This document shows positions 10,693 to 21,784 of a DNA stretch of 64,000 bases, piece by piece (position 1 is the stretch's first letter; each line of letters opens with the position of its first letter). The position numbers and the translations under genes were made by a program. The stretch spans positions 1 through 64,000 of the forward strand of contig NZ_WTFT01000024.1 in the NCBI RefSeq assembly GCF_009861505.1, in the 5' to 3' direction. The notes below the pieces were generated by a model, which worked only from the letters and a program-made list of their open reading frames with translations, was not told the DNA's origin and made no database searches. Source of the stretch: Pseudomonas izuensis. Its GTDB lineage: Bacteria; Pseudomonadota; Gammaproteobacteria; Pseudomonadales; Pseudomonadaceae.

Positions 10693-11487
10693 TTAGTTCG
10701 ACATGTTGCGTGCGTAGAAGATTTCGAGCATTTCGTGTTTCACACGCTCGGTCACCTGAGCACGTTGCTCGGCAGACAGGTTGCTGGTGGCATCACCGAA
10801 CAGGTAGTTATCCAGTTCGAAGTTCTTCAGCAGCATTTTGGTGTGGAACAGGTTTTCCTGGTACACGTTCACGTCGGTCATCTGGTACGCGTCGTAAGTG
10901 TCTTCGGAGAGGTAGTTCTGAATCGAGTTGATCTCGTGGTCGATGAAGTGCTTCTTGCCTTCGACGTCACGGGTGAAGCCGCGCACACGGTAATCCACGG
11001 TCACGATGTCCGAATCGAACTGGTGAATCAGGAAGTTGAGCGCTTTGAGCGGTGAAATGACCCCGCACGTCGACACGTCGATATCCACACGGAAGGTGGC
11101 AATACCGTCATCCGGATGGATTTCCGGGTAGGTGTGCACCGTGATGTGGCTCTTGTCGAGGTGGGCCAGGATGATTTCGGGCAATGGACCCGGGGACTCT
11201 TCGATCTGGCTGTCAGTCGGGGTCACCGGCTCTTCCGAGATCAGAATCGTGACGCTGGCGCCCTGCGGCTCGTAGTCCTGACTGGCGATGTTCAGGATGT
11301 TGGCACCAATGATATCGACAACTTCTGTGAGGATCTGCGTCAGGCGCTTGGCGTTGTACTCTTTATTGATGTACTCGACGTAAGCCTGTTGGTCTTGCGG
11401 GGTTTCCGCATAGCAGATGTCATAGATGTTGAAGCTCAAGGTCTTTGTCAGGTTATTGAACCCGTGGAGCTTGAGTTTGCTTTTCAC
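10693..11487 (-). CDS. speD: S-adenosylmethionine decarboxylase proenzyme
   Basis: Makes decarboxylated SAM, the aminopropyl donor for spermidine. The 264-aa protein is of the E. coli SpeD type: it self-cleaves before a serine that becomes the pyruvoyl cofactor, here K112-S113 in [16 protein letters not shown]. The N-terminus [16 protein letters not shown] is also typical of this class. A long (about 240 bp) gap separates it from the osmC-like gene. Confidence 0.97.
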   Translation of the reverse strand: MKSKLKLHGFNNLTKTLSFNIYDICYAETPQDQQAYVEYINKEYNAKRLTQILTEVVDIIGANILNIASQDYEPQGASVTILISEEPVTPTDSQIEESPGPLPEIILAHLDKSHITVHTYPEIHPDDGIATFRVDIDVSTCGVISPLKALNFLIHQFDSDIVTVDYRVRGFTRDVEGKKHFIDHEINSIQNYLSEDTYDAYQMTDVNVYQENLFHTKMLLKNFELDNYLFGDATSNLSAEQRAQVTERVKHEMLEIFYARNMSN

Positions 11488-11725
11488 CGTTAAAAACTCT
11501 CTATGTATTGCGGCCCGGCCGCGTGATCAAGCATGCCCGTCAGATGCGAACGACGCACCTGCGTAGGACGGTTAACACCTCTTCGCGATGGCGATTTTGG
11601 TTGTCTGTTCGGGTATGCGGCCTGTCGGCTGACGGGCCACTACCCTGAAAAAAGTGGCGCATTATGCAGACGTCAGCTGGGGATCGCCAGAGTCTGCACT
11701 GCTTTTATGATAGTTGAATGTCGAT

Positions 11726-12148
11726 TCAACCGAGTTCGATGATTTCGTAGTCGTGGGTGATCTCGACACCGGCGGCGCCAAGCATGATCGACGCCGAGCA
11801 ATACTTTTCGGCAGACAGCTCGATGGCGCGCTTGACCTGGGCTTCTTTCAGCCCACGTCCCTTGACCACGAAGTGCATGTGGATCTTGGTGAATACCTTC
11901 GGATCTTCGGTTGCACGTTCGGCTTCGAGGAAGGCTTCGCAGCTCTCGACTGCCTGCCGGGATTTCTTGAGGATGCTGACCACATCGAAATTGCTGCAAC
12001 CGCCTACACCCAGCAGGAGCATTTCCATCGGCCGGACACCCAGGTTACGACCACCGGCATCGGGCGGACCGTCCATGACCACGACATGACCGCTGCCGGA
12101 TTCGCCGAGGAACATGGCTTCGCCAGCCCATTGGATGCGTGCCTTCAT
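11726..12148 (-). CDS. OsmC family protein
   Basis: A 140-aa OsmC/YhfA-like protein, probably a thiol peroxidase or its relative. It has the family pattern with a catalytic-type cysteine in LLLGVGGCSNFDVV, but a second, resolving cysteine is at ESCEAF. ATG 12148 with GGAG 8 bases upstream is chosen over a TTG two codons earlier. It is divergent from vfr, a pairing also seen between the homologous genes of enterobacteria (crp-yhfA). Confidence 0.9.
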   Translation of the reverse strand: MKARIQWAGEAMFLGESGSGHVVVMDGPPDAGGRNLGVRPMEMLLLGVGGCSNFDVVSILKKSRQAVESCEAFLEAERATEDPKVFTKIHMHFVVKGRGLKEAQVKRAIELSAEKYCSASIMLGAAGVEITHDYEIIELG

Positions 12149-12378
12149 CGCCAAGACTCCACTGTCTAAAAAAGGGTCGCCAGCTTAGCACAGGCCTCTT
12201 GATTGACAGCGCTCGCCTTCCTGGGACTTAACCATCCGCCTCGTAGGTAAATGCTCGAATGTTGCAGGAAGTGTCTGTTAAGCTGACGCCAATTCGCTGG
12301 CGCATAGCCAGCTTTGCCGCCGCTACCGCAATTCATAAAAAAACCAAACATACCGTGCAGTCTTTTCGGGATACAACC

Positions 12379-13023
12379 ATGGTTGCTATTGCCCCCACAC
12401 CCAAAATCAAGAACCTCGACAAGCTGCTGATGCATTGCCAACGCCGTCGCTATCAGGCCAAGAGCAACATCATTTGTGCCGGCGACCGCTCGGAAACGCT
12501 GTTCTTCATCATCAAAGGTTCGGTCACGATCCTGATCGAGGACGACGACGGTCGGGAAATGATCATCGCCTACCTGAACGCCGGGGATTTTTTCGGCGAG
12601 CTGGGTCTGTTTGAGCAAGCAGGCCTGGAACAGGAGCGCAGCGCCTGGGTGCGCGCCAAGGTCGAATGCGAAGTCGCGGAAATCAGCTACGCGAAGTTCC
12701 GCGAACTGTCGCAGCAGGATCCAGACATTCTTTACGTGTTAAGCGGACAAATCGCACAACGCCTGCGCAACACCACCCGCAAAGTCGGTGACCTGGCGTT
12801 TTTCGACGTGACCGGTCGCGTGGCCCGCTGCCTGTTGGAACTGTGCAAGCAGCCCGATGCGATGACCCACCCCGACGGCATGCAGATCAAGGTTACCCGT
12901 CAGGAAATCGGGCGAATTGTCGGCTGTTCGCGGGAGATGGTCGGTCGCGTGCTCAAGGATCTGGAGGAGCGCAACTTGGTGAATGTCAAAGGCAAGACCA
13001 TGGTGGTCTTCGGTACGCGCTAG
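12379..13023 (+). CDS. vfr: cAMP-binding global regulator Vfr (CRP family)
   Basis: A 214-aa CRP homologue: cyclic-nucleotide-binding domain (residues about 15-125, including [11 protein letters not shown] and the RSAWVRAK region), a hinge helix, and a C-terminal winged helix whose recognition part is [19 protein letters not shown]. In P. aeruginosa Vfr controls virulence and quorum sensing; in the fluorescens group it affects motility and secretion. The start is the conserved [10 protein letters not shown] after a long leader; the upstream frame to 12259 is unlikely to be coding. It converges with the next gene with 10 bases between. Confidence 0.95.
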   Translation: MVAIAPTPKIKNLDKLLMHCQRRRYQAKSNIICAGDRSETLFFIIKGSVTILIEDDDGREMIIAYLNAGDFFGELGLFEQAGLEQERSAWVRAKVECEVAEISYAKFRELSQQDPDILYVLSGQIAQRLRNTTRKVGDLAFFDVTGRVARCLLELCKQPDAMTHPDGMQIKVTRQEIGRIVGCSREMVGRVLKDLEERNLVNVKGKTMVVFGTR

Positions 13024-13033
13024 GTTCGAAGGC

Positions 13034-13735
13034 TCATGCGCCGAACATCAGCGCGAGCATTTGTCGGTAGAGTTCGTCGAGACGTGCCAATGCGTCTGGC
13101 GCCGTGAACTTCTCATGCAGGGCGATGTGGCTTTCGGCACGCACCCGTTGCTCCAGGCCGCAAGCCTCGTTGAAGCGATTGACCGCGGCAACCATCGAAT
13201 CGCGCTCGTTATCCAGCAGCATTGCACCGTGCACCAGCCCCACCGGGCGCTGACCGCCCTGACTCTGGCGCCAGCGCTGGGCGGTGCCGACCATCTTGCG
13301 TCCATCCAGATTGACGTTGAATCGGCCATCGCAAAACGCGCCTTCGATTTCACCCAGCGACGAAGTACCACCCAATTCGTCCAGCAGCTCACAGATCGGA
13401 TCGCACAAACGCCGGTAACCGGACTCGATGCGGTTCAGATCACCCTCGCTGCGCGGCGGTGCGTAAACCAGTGCGATGTTGATTGTCGAAGCAGATTGCG
13501 GCACCGGCTCGCCACCGGTTTCGCGTAGAAGCACTGGCCAACCGGCAGCGGCCGACACTTCACAGGCGTGATCGAATCCGGGCAGACGATTTAAACGGCG
13601 CGGCATGACCAGAGCCCGATCGCTCGGCTGCCAGAACAGCAGGCCGAATTCAGCGTGGCCGGCACAGACTGACGCCAACAAATCCTGTTCGGCTTGCAGG
13701 CCGGCTTCGATGGTCAGTGAGGTTGGCAGCGACAT
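13034..13735 (-). CDS. lipoate/biotin protein ligase-like protein
   Basis: A 233-aa single-domain BPL/LPL catalytic-fold protein. It shows the order of the LplA/LipM family: R-R-x(n) near residue 46, RETGGEPVPQ in place of the usual RRTGGG, then NVNLDGRKMVGTAQRW with the lysine that contacts the acyl-adenylate, then HGAMLLD. The altered RETGGEPV motif and short length suggest an octanoyl/lipoyl transferase-like protein of unproven activity. Confidence 0.75.
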   Translation of the reverse strand: MSLPTSLTIEAGLQAEQDLLASVCAGHAEFGLLFWQPSDRALVMPRRLNRLPGFDHACEVSAAAGWPVLLRETGGEPVPQSASTINIALVYAPPRSEGDLNRIESGYRRLCDPICELLDELGGTSSLGEIEGAFCDGRFNVNLDGRKMVGTAQRWRQSQGGQRPVGLVHGAMLLDNERDSMVAAVNRFNEACGLEQRVRAESHIALHEKFTAPDALARLDELYRQMLALMFGA

Positions 13736-13780
13736 GGACTACTCCGGCAGACTCAAGGTCATTGGGAAATTTGAGGGCCT

Positions 13781-13805
13781 CATCGCGGGCAAGCCCGCTC
13801 CCACA
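13781..13805. repeat. single REP element
   Basis: CATCGCGGGCAAGCCCGCTC plus CCACA, the classical pseudomonad REP core, unpaired, in the gap between the ligase-like gene and trpC. Confidence 0.85.
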
Positions 13806-13833
13806 GGGAATCGGGTTGCCTGCAAACAGGTTT

Positions 13834-14670
13834 TCAGTCGAGGGTTGAGCCGCTGACAGGAACGCCACGCTCAGGGAAGAACAACCGCTGCAACTCGGTA
13901 CCCGGGCTCTCGGCGCGCATGAACGCTTCGCCAACCAGGAACGCATAAACGTCGCTGATTTCCATCAGCTCGACATCGGCACGATTGAGAATGCCGCTTT
14001 CAGTGATCACCAGGCGATCACGAGGAATGCGCGGCAACAGGTCGAGGGTGGTTTCCAGACTGACATCGAAGGTGTGCAGGTTGCGGTTGTTCACGCCGAC
14101 CAATGGCGTGTCGAGGGTTTTCAAGGCCCGCTCCAGCTCGTCACCATCGTGGACTTCCACCAGCACATCAAGACCGACGCCTTTGGCCACCGACGCCAGT
14201 TCGGCCATTTTCACGTCGTCCAGGGCGGAGACGATCAGCAGCACGCAGTCGGCTCCCAGGGCGCGGGCTTCGACGATCTGGTATGGATCGATCATGAAGT
14301 CCTTGCGGATCACCGGCAGTTTGCACGCTGCGCGGGCCTGTTGCAGGTACGCGTCGGCACCCTGAAAGTAATCGACATCGGTCAGTACCGACAGGCAGGT
14401 CGCGCCGCCCTTCTCGTAGCTTTTGGCGATGTCGGCGGGAATGAAGTTCTCGCGGATCACACCTTTGCTCGGCGAAGCTTTCTTGATCTCGGCAATGACT
14501 GCCGGCTGCTTCAGTTTGGCCTGAGCCAGCAAGGCCTTGGCAAAACCACGGGGCGCATCGGCCGCCTTGGCCAGACTTTCCAGCTCGGCAAGGCTTACGC
14601 GAGCGCTACGCTCGGCAACTTCCTCGACTTTGCGCGCCAGAATTTTTTCCAGAACCGTCGGTACACTCAT
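13834..14670 (-). CDS. trpC: indole-3-glycerol phosphate synthase
   Basis: TIM-barrel enzyme closing the indole ring in tryptophan synthesis, 278 aa. Catalytic and binding motifs are present: [13 protein letters not shown] (lysine 61-67 region), the [10 protein letters not shown] segment, [21 protein letters not shown] and VITESGI. Its ATG overlaps the trpD stop by four bases (ATGA), the last gene of trpG-trpD-trpC. It lacks a fused trpF, as usual in pseudomonads. Confidence 0.97.
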   Translation of the reverse strand: MSVPTVLEKILARKVEEVAERSARVSLAELESLAKAADAPRGFAKALLAQAKLKQPAVIAEIKKASPSKGVIRENFIPADIAKSYEKGGATCLSVLTDVDYFQGADAYLQQARAACKLPVIRKDFMIDPYQIVEARALGADCVLLIVSALDDVKMAELASVAKGVGLDVLVEVHDGDELERALKTLDTPLVGVNNRNLHTFDVSLETTLDLLPRIPRDRLVITESGILNRADVELMEISDVYAFLVGEAFMRAESPGTELQRLFFPERGVPVSGSTLD

Positions 14671-15716
14671 CCCTCATTCTCCACTTTGAATACCGCGGTA
14701 AAGGCACCCAATTCTTCGAGCTTTTCCCGAGCCAGGCCGGTGTGCAGCGCATCATGTGCCAGGGCAACGCCTTCTTTAAGGCTGCTGGCATGGTCAGCGG
14801 CGTACAGTGCGGCACCGGCATTGAGCATAATCATTTCGGCAGCTTTCTGACCGTTTTCAGTCTTGCGCTTACCCAAGGCATCGCGAATCAATTCGAGGGA
14901 CGCCGCCGGACTTTCCACCGCCAGGCCATGCAGGCTCTGGCTCTTCATGCCCAGGTCTTCCGGCTCGACCCAGTACTCGGTGATCTGGTCGTTTTTCAGT
15001 TCTGCCACAAAAGTCGGCGCGGCCAGGCTGAACTCGTCCAGGCCATCCTTCGAATGCACCACCAGCACATGCTTGCTGCCCAGCCGCTGCAGAACCTCGG
15101 CCAACGGCCGGCACAATGCCTGGGTGAACACGCCCACCACCTGATGTTTCACGCCAGCCGGATTCGTAAGCGGGCCGAGCATGTTGAACAAGGTACGCAA
15201 GCCAAGATCCTTGCGTGGGCCAGCGGCGTATTTCATGGCACTGTGATGGGTCTGGGCAAACATGAATCCGATGCCGACGTTGTCAATGCAACGCGCCACT
15301 TGAACCGGGGTCAGGTTCAGATAGATACCAGCCGCCTCCAGCAAGTCGGCACTGCCGCTCTTGCCCGAGACCGCGCGGTTGCCGTGCTTGGCCACGGTGC
15401 AACCGGCCGCCGAAACCACGAAGGCCGAAGCGGTCGACACGTTGAAAATATTGGCACCGTCACCACCGGTGCCCACCACGTCAACTACACCGTCGAGGGT
15501 CTTGAGTTCGACCTTGTCCGCCAGTTCGCGCATGACAGAGACGGCGCCGACGATTTCATCGATGCTTTCGCTTTTCATACGCATGGCCATCATGAACGCG
15601 CCGATCTGCGCGTCCGTGCATTGCCCGGTCATGATTTCGCGCATCACATCGCGCATTTCATCGGTGCTGAGGTCGAGCTGGTCGACGATACGGCTCAGGG
15701 CTGTCTTGATATTCAT
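14667..15716 (-). CDS. trpD: anthranilate phosphoribosyltransferase
   Basis: Transfers phosphoribose from PRPP to anthranilate. The 349-aa protein has the PRPP-binding loop [18 protein letters not shown], the [19 protein letters not shown] motif and the substrate region [13 protein letters not shown]. It starts nine bases after trpG and overlaps trpC by four. Confidence 0.98.
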   Translation of the reverse strand: MNIKTALSRIVDQLDLSTDEMRDVMREIMTGQCTDAQIGAFMMAMRMKSESIDEIVGAVSVMRELADKVELKTLDGVVDVVGTGGDGANIFNVSTASAFVVSAAGCTVAKHGNRAVSGKSGSADLLEAAGIYLNLTPVQVARCIDNVGIGFMFAQTHHSAMKYAAGPRKDLGLRTLFNMLGPLTNPAGVKHQVVGVFTQALCRPLAEVLQRLGSKHVLVVHSKDGLDEFSLAAPTFVAELKNDQITEYWVEPEDLGMKSQSLHGLAVESPAASLELIRDALGKRKTENGQKAAEMIMLNAGAALYAADHASSLKEGVALAHDALHTGLAREKLEELGAFTAVFKVENEG

Positions 15717-15725
15717 GAAAGGTCC

Positions 15726-16319
15726 TTAGCGCGTGCCGCCGGTTTGTTTGAGGAAGTTCGCGAACAGTTCGTGCCCCTGCTCGGTCAGGATCGACTCGGG
15801 GTGGAACTGCACACCTTCGATGTTCAGGGTCTTGTGGCGAAGGCCCATGATCTCGTCGACCGAGCCGTCTTCGAGCTGGGTCCAGGCGGTCAGTTCGAGG
15901 CAATCAGGCAGAGTTTCACGCTTAACGATCAATGAATGATAGCGAGTAACCGTCAGCGGATTATTCAGACCTTCAAAAACACCCTTGTCCTCATGGAAAA
16001 CCGGGCTGGTCTTGCCGTGCATGACCTGGCGAGCGCGGACTACATCGCCGCCAAAGGCCTGGCCGATGGACTGATGGCCAAGGCACACGCCGAGAATCGG
16101 CAGTTTGCCGGCGAAGTGCTTGATGACGTCAATCGAGACGCCGGCTTCGGTCGGGGTGCAAGGACCGGGAGAAACAACGATGCGCTCAGGGTTGAGGGCT
16201 TCGATTTCGGCAACGGTCAATTCATCGTTGCGCACGACTTTAACCTGGGAGCCCAGCTCACCAAGGTACTGCACAACGTTGTAGGTAAAAGAGTCGTAGT
16301 TATCGATCATCAGCAACAT
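15726..16319 (-). CDS. trpG: anthranilate synthase glutamine amidotransferase subunit
   Basis: Supplies ammonia from glutamine to TrpE; in many pseudomonads the subunit is shared with aminodeoxychorismate synthase (hence the alias pabA). The 197-aa class I amidotransferase has the oxyanion PGPCTP, nucleophile C79 in LGVCLGHQ and the His/Glu pair in [10 protein letters not shown]. It lies 113 bases downstream of trpE on the same strand. Confidence 0.96.
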   Translation of the reverse strand: MLLMIDNYDSFTYNVVQYLGELGSQVKVVRNDELTVAEIEALNPERIVVSPGPCTPTEAGVSIDVIKHFAGKLPILGVCLGHQSIGQAFGGDVVRARQVMHGKTSPVFHEDKGVFEGLNNPLTVTRYHSLIVKRETLPDCLELTAWTQLEDGSVDEIMGLRHKTLNIEGVQFHPESILTEQGHELFANFLKQTGGTR

Positions 16320-16432
16320 GGCGTTAAGAACCTCTTGAATTCACTGACTTCTAATGCAGCCTTCGAACGAACATCCCGCCGCGGCCTGCGCTTGATCGAT
16401 CAAGGCGGCCTGCAGGCGGGTCAGTTCATGGC

Positions 16433-17914
16433 TCAGCCTTGTGGAGTTTGTTCAGCCAAGGCAACGGCGCGGAACATTGCACGGCGTTTGTTCAGGGTTT
16501 CTTCCCATTCCAGCGCCGGCACCGAGTCGGCGACGATGCCGCCACCGGCCTGCACGTGCAGTTCGCCGTTCTTGATCACCGCCGTGCGGATCGCAATGGC
16601 GGTGTCCATGTTGCCGTTCCAGGCGAAGTAGCCGACGGCGCCGCCGTAGACACCCCGCTTGACCGGTTCCAGTTCGTCGATGATTTCCATTGCACGAATT
16701 TTCGGTGCGCCGGACAACGTGCCCGCCGGCAGAATCGCCCGCAGTGCATCCATCGCCGTCAGGCCGGCCTTCAATTGGCCGGTGACGTTGGACACGATGT
16801 GCATCACGTTTGAATAGCGCTCGATGACCATTTTTTCGGTGAGCTTCACCGAACCGACTTCCGACACTCGACCGGTATCGTTGCGGCCCAGGTCAATCAG
16901 CATCAAGTGTTCGGCGATTTCCTTGGCGTCCGACAGCAGGTCTTTTTCCAGCGCCAGGTCAGCCTCTTCGTTGGCCCCGCGTGGGCGGGTGCCGGCGATC
17001 GGGCGTACGGTGATCAGGTTGTCCTCGACCCGCACCAGCACTTCCGGCGAGCTGCCGACGACGTGGAAGTCACCGAAGTTGAAGAAGTACATGTACGGCG
17101 TCGGGTTGAAGCAGCGCAGCGCACGGTACAGATCGATGGGCGCAGCCTTGAAGTCGATCGACATGCGCTGGGACGGCACGACCTGCATGCAGTCACCGGC
17201 CAGGATGTACTCCTTGATGGTGTCGACGGCTTTTTCGTAATCGTCCTGGGTAAAACTGGAGCGGAACACCGGATCAGCCGATTGCTGCCGGCTGAAATCC
17301 AGGCCACGGCGCGGGGTGATCGGCTGGCGGAGCTTTTCCAAAAGCTCCTCCAGACGTGCGCGACCTTGTTCGAAGGCGTCTTCCTGCGCCGGGTCGGCCA
17401 GGACGATTGCATGCATCTTGCCGGCGAGGTTGTCGAACACCACCACGGCGTCGGACACCATCAGCAGAATGTCGGGCACGCCCAACGGGTCCGGGTTCGG
17501 GCACTTGCCCAGGCGCTTTTCCACATAACGCACGCAGTCGTAACCGAAGTAACCCACCAGGCCGCCGTTGAAACGCGGCAGGCCGGCGATGGTCGGCACG
17601 TTGTAACGGGCCTTGAAGGCTTCGACGAAAGCCAGCGGATCTTCAACGTCATGGCTCTCGGTTTCGACGCCATCGACGGTCACGCTGACGTGGTGATCGT
17701 GAACCCGCATCACGGTGCGGCACGGCAGGCCGATGATCGAGTAACGGCCCCATTTTTCGCCACCCTGCACCGATTCCAGCAGGTAAGAGTTGGGCTCGTC
17801 GGCCAGTTTCAGGTAGATCGACAGCGGCGTGTCGAAGTCGGCCAGGGTTTCGCAGGCAAGCGGGATGCGGTTGTAGCCGGCAGCGGCCAAACGCAGGAAT
17901 TCTTCGCGGATCAT
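16433..17914 (-). CDS. trpE: anthranilate synthase component I
   Basis: Converts chorismate and ammonia to anthranilate. The 493-aa protein has the feedback-site element [15 protein letters not shown] near the N-terminus, and chorismate-binding motifs [37 protein letters not shown] and GGAVGYF. The separate position of trpE and trpGDC, with a 113-base gap that holds no gene and only weak secondary structure, is usual in the genus. No obvious leader peptide with tandem Trp codons is seen in the 70 bases before it. Confidence 0.97.
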   Translation of the reverse strand: MIREEFLRLAAAGYNRIPLACETLADFDTPLSIYLKLADEPNSYLLESVQGGEKWGRYSIIGLPCRTVMRVHDHHVSVTVDGVETESHDVEDPLAFVEAFKARYNVPTIAGLPRFNGGLVGYFGYDCVRYVEKRLGKCPNPDPLGVPDILLMVSDAVVVFDNLAGKMHAIVLADPAQEDAFEQGRARLEELLEKLRQPITPRRGLDFSRQQSADPVFRSSFTQDDYEKAVDTIKEYILAGDCMQVVPSQRMSIDFKAAPIDLYRALRCFNPTPYMYFFNFGDFHVVGSSPEVLVRVEDNLITVRPIAGTRPRGANEEADLALEKDLLSDAKEIAEHLMLIDLGRNDTGRVSEVGSVKLTEKMVIERYSNVMHIVSNVTGQLKAGLTAMDALRAILPAGTLSGAPKIRAMEIIDELEPVKRGVYGGAVGYFAWNGNMDTAIAIRTAVIKNGELHVQAGGGIVADSVPALEWEETLNKRRAMFRAVALAEQTPQG

Positions 17915-17984
17915 GATGTGCCTCGTGGCTTGAGGGTCTAACAGTCAGGTAAGCAAACGCGCCGGATAACCGGCCAGGAACAAG

Positions 17985-18803
17985 TCAGGCGCGCCAACGC
18001 CAGCGGGCCAGGGCCTTGATGACTTTCATCCAGAGTTTGCGAGTGACCACCACGATGGAGTTTCCAGGAGGGGATTGAACAGCGTCGGGCAACGTTATCT
18101 CAGCGGCAAGATCCAGGCAACCGGGAATTAGCTTGCGCAGATCGTCGATGACCAGTGACGGCGACTCTTCGGCAATCGGCCGGCCATGGTTGTAGCCATA
18201 GCTCAACGCCACGCACTTGACCCCCGCCGCTTTAGCCGCCAGCACATCGCTGCGCGAATCGCCGACGAACAAGGATTGCGAGGCCGGGATGTTGGCCATT
18301 TTCATCACGAAAAACAGCGCGGCCGGATCGGGTTTTTTCTGTGGCAGGGTGTCACCGCCGATAATCCATTTGAAATAGCGGCCGATTTTCATCTGATCCA
18401 GCAGTGGCGCGACAAACCGCTCCGGCTTATTGGTAATCAGCGCCATTTCCACGCCTTGTTTGTTCAGCCACTTGAGGGTGTCACGCACACCGGGGTAAAC
18501 CACCGTCAGCGCGTGACCGTCCTCATAAAAGCCGTTGAACAGCGTCAGGGCATGCTCAGCTTCGGCCTCGTCGACACCCTCGGCATCGATGTCGTTGGCC
18601 AATGCGCGGCGTACCAACATGTGCACGCCATTGCCTACCCAGTCACGTACCGACTCGATGCCAGCAGGTTGGCGCCCGAGTTTGAGCAGCATGTTGTCGA
18701 CAGCCGCGGCGAGATCGGGGACCGAATCGACCAGCGTGCCATCCAGATCGAACATCACCAGCCGTGGCAGACGCCCCGGGAACAGCTGCTCAAAACCACT
18801 CAT
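17985..18803 (-). CDS. gph: phosphoglycolate phosphatase
   Basis: HAD-family enzyme removing 2-phosphoglycolate formed during DNA repair. The 272-aa protein has motif [11 protein letters not shown] with nucleophile D19 and D21, motif II LITNKP, and motif III/IV KPDP with VGDSRSD. About 40 C-terminal residues (from SLVIDDL on, ending in a basic tryptophan-rich tail) extend beyond the usual 225-aa family length. Its ATG overlaps the rpe stop (ATGA). Confidence 0.93.
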   Translation of the reverse strand: MSGFEQLFPGRLPRLVMFDLDGTLVDSVPDLAAAVDNMLLKLGRQPAGIESVRDWVGNGVHMLVRRALANDIDAEGVDEAEAEHALTLFNGFYEDGHALTVVYPGVRDTLKWLNKQGVEMALITNKPERFVAPLLDQMKIGRYFKWIIGGDTLPQKKPDPAALFFVMKMANIPASQSLFVGDSRSDVLAAKAAGVKCVALSYGYNHGRPIAEESPSLVIDDLRKLIPGCLDLAAEITLPDAVQSPPGNSIVVVTRKLWMKVIKALARWRWRA

Positions 18804-19474
18804 GGACGGGCCAGCGCCAGTTCGGAACGCATCTTCTCGATCACTTCCTGGTAGTTCGGTGCATTGAAGATCGCTGAACCGGCGACGAAGGTGTCGGCAC
18901 CTGCCGCTGCGATTTCACGAATGTTGTTCACATTCACGCCGCCGTCGATTTCCAGGCGTATGTCACGACCAGAGGCATCGATCAGGGCACGCGCTTCGCG
19001 CAATTTGTCGAGGGTGCCGGGAATGAACTTCTGACCGCCGAACCCCGGGTTCACGCTCATCAGCAGGATCATGTCGACCTTGTCCATCACGTACTTGAGC
19101 ACGTCCAGCGGGGTCGCCGGGTTGAACACCAGGCCGGATTTGCAGCCGCCTTCGCGGATCAGTTGCAGGGAGCGGTCGACGTGCTGGGTGGCTTCCGGGT
19201 GGAAGGTGATGTAGGTCGCGCCGGCTTCGATGAAGTCACCGACGATGCGGTCCACCGGGCTGACCATCAGGTGCGCGTCGATCGGTGCGGTCACGCCATA
19301 CTTGCGCAGTGCTGCACAGACCATCGGGCCGATGGTCAGGTTGGGCACATAGTGGTTGTCCATGACATCGAAGTGCACGAAATCGGCGCCAGCGGCCAGG
19401 ACATTGTCCACTTCCTCACCCAGGCGGGCGAAGTCGGCGGATAGAATCGATGGAGCAATTACGAAGGGCTGCAT
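18800..19474 (-). CDS. rpe: ribulose-phosphate 3-epimerase
   Basis: Interconverts ribulose-5-phosphate and xylulose-5-phosphate in the pentose phosphate pathway. The 224-aa TIM barrel has [12 protein letters not shown], the metal-binding [29 protein letters not shown] and DGGVN motifs. The start is the conserved [10 protein letters not shown] at 19474; the frame upstream to 19540 is not typical. Translationally coupled to gph. Confidence 0.97.
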   Translation of the reverse strand: MQPFVIAPSILSADFARLGEEVDNVLAAGADFVHFDVMDNHYVPNLTIGPMVCAALRKYGVTAPIDAHLMVSPVDRIVGDFIEAGATYITFHPEATQHVDRSLQLIREGGCKSGLVFNPATPLDVLKYVMDKVDMILLMSVNPGFGGQKFIPGTLDKLREARALIDASGRDIRLEIDGGVNVNNIREIAAAGADTFVAGSAIFNAPNYQEVIEKMRSELALARP

Positions 19475-19589
19475 GACGCACCTTTTCTGAGCTAAATCAC
19501 GATGGCGCGCATTGTATACCTCATGCTTTGGCGCGCGCACCGTGGGCGCGATGATTGGGCTTTGCCATCAGTCATCAACGGCAGAGGCT

Positions 19590-20738
19590 CTAGTACGCCG
19601 CGCGGTAGATTTTCTCGATATCGACAGCACTCAGTTTGCGCGGATTATTGCGCATCAGACGCTCGATCCCCGCGGCTTCCACGGCCATGTCCGGGATCGC
19701 ATCCTCGGGAACCCCGAAACTGCGCAGTCCTGACGGAATTTCCACCGCGGCGCACAACGCACTCATGGCTTCCACGGCTTTATCGGCCGCTTCACTGGCA
19801 CTCAGATGAGCGGTCTTCACCCCCATGGCTTCTGCAATATCCTGCATGCGTTCGACGCAGGCCATCTTGTTCCAGGTCATGACATAGGGCAGCAGCAGGG
19901 CATTGCTCACACCATGGGCAATGTTGAAGCGCCCGCCCAGCGGATACGCCAGCGCATGCACCGCGCCGACCCCGGCATTGCCGAACGCCATGCCGGCCAT
20001 CAGGCTGGCGGTGGCCATGTCTTCTCGGGCTTGCAGGTTGGATGGATTGGCGTAGGCCTTGGGCAGCGCCTTGGCGATCAACTTGATCGCGCCGATGGCC
20101 AGGGCGTCGGTAATCGGCGATGCATTGACCGACAGATAGGATTCGATGGCATGCACCAGCGCATCGACACCACTGGCGGCCGTGACGCTGCGCGGGCAAG
20201 TCAGGGTCATTTGTGGGCTGACCAGCGCCACATCCGGTAACAGGTAGTCGCTGACGATGCCTTTCTTCAATTGCGCGACCTTGTCGGAGAGGATCGCCAC
20301 ATTGGTCACTTCCGAACCGGTGCCAGCGGTGGTGGGAATCGCGATCAGCGGCGGGCCTTTGCGCGGCACCTGTTCGATGCCGAACAAATCCTCCAGCGCG
20401 CCGTGGTATCCGGCATAGGCGGCAACACTCTTGGCGATATCGATGGCACTGCCGCCACCCAGACCAATCAACCCGTCGTGCCCACCCTCGCGGTACACGC
20501 GCATGCAGTCTTCGACGATGGCGATTTCCGGGTCGGGCAGCACCCGGTCGAAAATCTCGTAGCTGCGGCCCCCGAGCTGCGCCAGCGCCAGTTCTACGGT
20601 GCCGGATTTCACCAGGGCGGCGTCGGTGACGATCAGCGGATTGTCGATGTCCAGCCGGGTCAGTTCCGCCGCGAGTTGCTCAATGGCCCCCGCACCGGTG
20701 ATCAGTTTGTGAGCAATTTTGAAGGAGGAAAGACTCAT
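19590..20738 (-). CDS. iron-containing alcohol dehydrogenase
   Basis: A 382-aa type III (Fe-dependent) NAD alcohol dehydrogenase. It has the nucleotide loop GLGGGSAIDIAKS (about residues 95-107), TTAGTGSEVTN, and the metal ligand set in GVDALVHAIESYLS plus HALAYPLGGRFNIAHG. It follows the ABC importer genes on the same strand after a REPIN, so it may act on a compound the importer brings in, such as an amino alcohol or diol; that is inference. ErcA and YiaY/FucO are other possible relatives. Confidence 0.9.
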   Translation of the reverse strand: MSLSSFKIAHKLITGAGAIEQLAAELTRLDIDNPLIVTDAALVKSGTVELALAQLGGRSYEIFDRVLPDPEIAIVEDCMRVYREGGHDGLIGLGGGSAIDIAKSVAAYAGYHGALEDLFGIEQVPRKGPPLIAIPTTAGTGSEVTNVAILSDKVAQLKKGIVSDYLLPDVALVSPQMTLTCPRSVTAASGVDALVHAIESYLSVNASPITDALAIGAIKLIAKALPKAYANPSNLQAREDMATASLMAGMAFGNAGVGAVHALAYPLGGRFNIAHGVSNALLLPYVMTWNKMACVERMQDIAEAMGVKTAHLSASEAADKAVEAMSALCAAVEIPSGLRSFGVPEDAIPDMAVEAAGIERLMRNNPRKLSAVDIEKIYRAAY

Positions 20739-20840
20739 GTGCGCAGCCTCTTATAGATAGGGGAGCTGGGCACAAGAGTAGCTGGGGATTTGGGGTTGGC
20801 TGGTATTCAGCTTATGAATGTAGAACGTCCAGACGCCCCT

Positions 20841-20922
20841 TGTAGGAGCTGGCTTGCCAGCGAAAGCGGTGTACCAGGTACACCGCGTTGCACCATTCGC
20901 CAGCAAGCCGGCTCCTACAGGG
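20841..20922. repeat. REPIN with nested palindrome
   Basis: Inverted REP units at 20841-20868 and 20896-20921. The loop between them holds its own perfect 9-bp palindrome, CGGTGTACC-A-GGTACACCG (20865-20883). Located between the ABC permease gene and the dehydrogenase gene. Confidence 0.85.
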
Positions 20923-20947
20923 GCCGGCGTCAGATACAAGGACCGTG

Positions 20948-21772
20948 TCAGACCTGTGCAGTACGCAGTTTCTCGCTACGACCCCGCAGCCATTCCAGGG
21001 TCAGCAGCAGAATCACCGAGAAGGCAATCAGCAGCGTCGCGGCGGCGGCGATGGTCGGGCTGAGGTTTTCGCGGATGCCACTGAACATCTGCCGAGGCAG
21101 CGTCGCTTGCTCGGGGCCGGCGAGGAACAGCGTCACCACCACTTCATCGAACGAAGTGGCGAAGGCGAACAACGCACCGGAGATCACGCCGGGCGCAATC
21201 AATGGCAAGGTCACCCGACGGAACGCCACCAGTGGCGAGGCACCAAGGCTTGCAGCGGCGCGCACCAGGTTCTGGTTGAACCCCTGCAAGGTCGCCGACA
21301 CGGTGATGATCACAAACGGCACACCGAGCACGGCATGCACGACGATCAGCGAGGTATAGCTGTTGCCAAATCCCAATGGGGCGAAGGTCAGGTAGCTGGC
21401 CACACCAATGATGACTACCGGCACCACCATCGGCGAAATCACCAGCGCCATCACCAGCGGCTTGCCCGGAAAATCACCCCGGGTCAGGCCGATCGCCGCC
21501 AGCGTGCCGAAGATCATCGCCAGCACCGTCGCTGCCGGGGCCACGATGATGCTGTTCTTCAACGAACGCATCCATTCCGCCGAGGCGAAGAAGTCCTGGT
21601 ACCAGTGCAGCGAAAAGCCTTGCAGCGGATAGACCAGAAAACTCCCCGAGTTGAACGACAGAGGAATGATCACCAGCACCGGCAGGATCAGGAACAACAA
21701 AATCAGGCCGCAGAGAATCCGCAAGCTGTAGAACCACACCCGCTCGATGGGCGACATATAAGGACTCAGCAT
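20948..21772 (-). CDS. ABC transporter permease (PotC-like)
   Basis: Inner-membrane channel subunit, 274 aa, with about six predicted segments and the BPD-transport EAA loop AAASLGASPLVAFRRVTLPLI that contacts the ATPase. Most similar in character to PotC/YdcV permeases of spermidine/putrescine importers. It lies 12 bases downstream of the partner permease gene, so the two are cotranscribed. Confidence 0.92.
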   Translation of the reverse strand: MLSPYMSPIERVWFYSLRILCGLILLFLILPVLVIIPLSFNSGSFLVYPLQGFSLHWYQDFFASAEWMRSLKNSIIVAPAATVLAMIFGTLAAIGLTRGDFPGKPLVMALVISPMVVPVVIIGVASYLTFAPLGFGNSYTSLIVVHAVLGVPFVIITVSATLQGFNQNLVRAAASLGASPLVAFRRVTLPLIAPGVISGALFAFATSFDEVVVTLFLAGPEQATLPRQMFSGIRENLSPTIAAAATLLIAFSVILLLTLEWLRGRSEKLRTAQV

Positions 21773-21784
21773 TTCATTCTCCCC

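Noticed and set aside
14742-15935. 397-aa frame opposite trpD
   Set aside because: Shadow of trpD/trpG; no domain and histidine/glutamine-rich.
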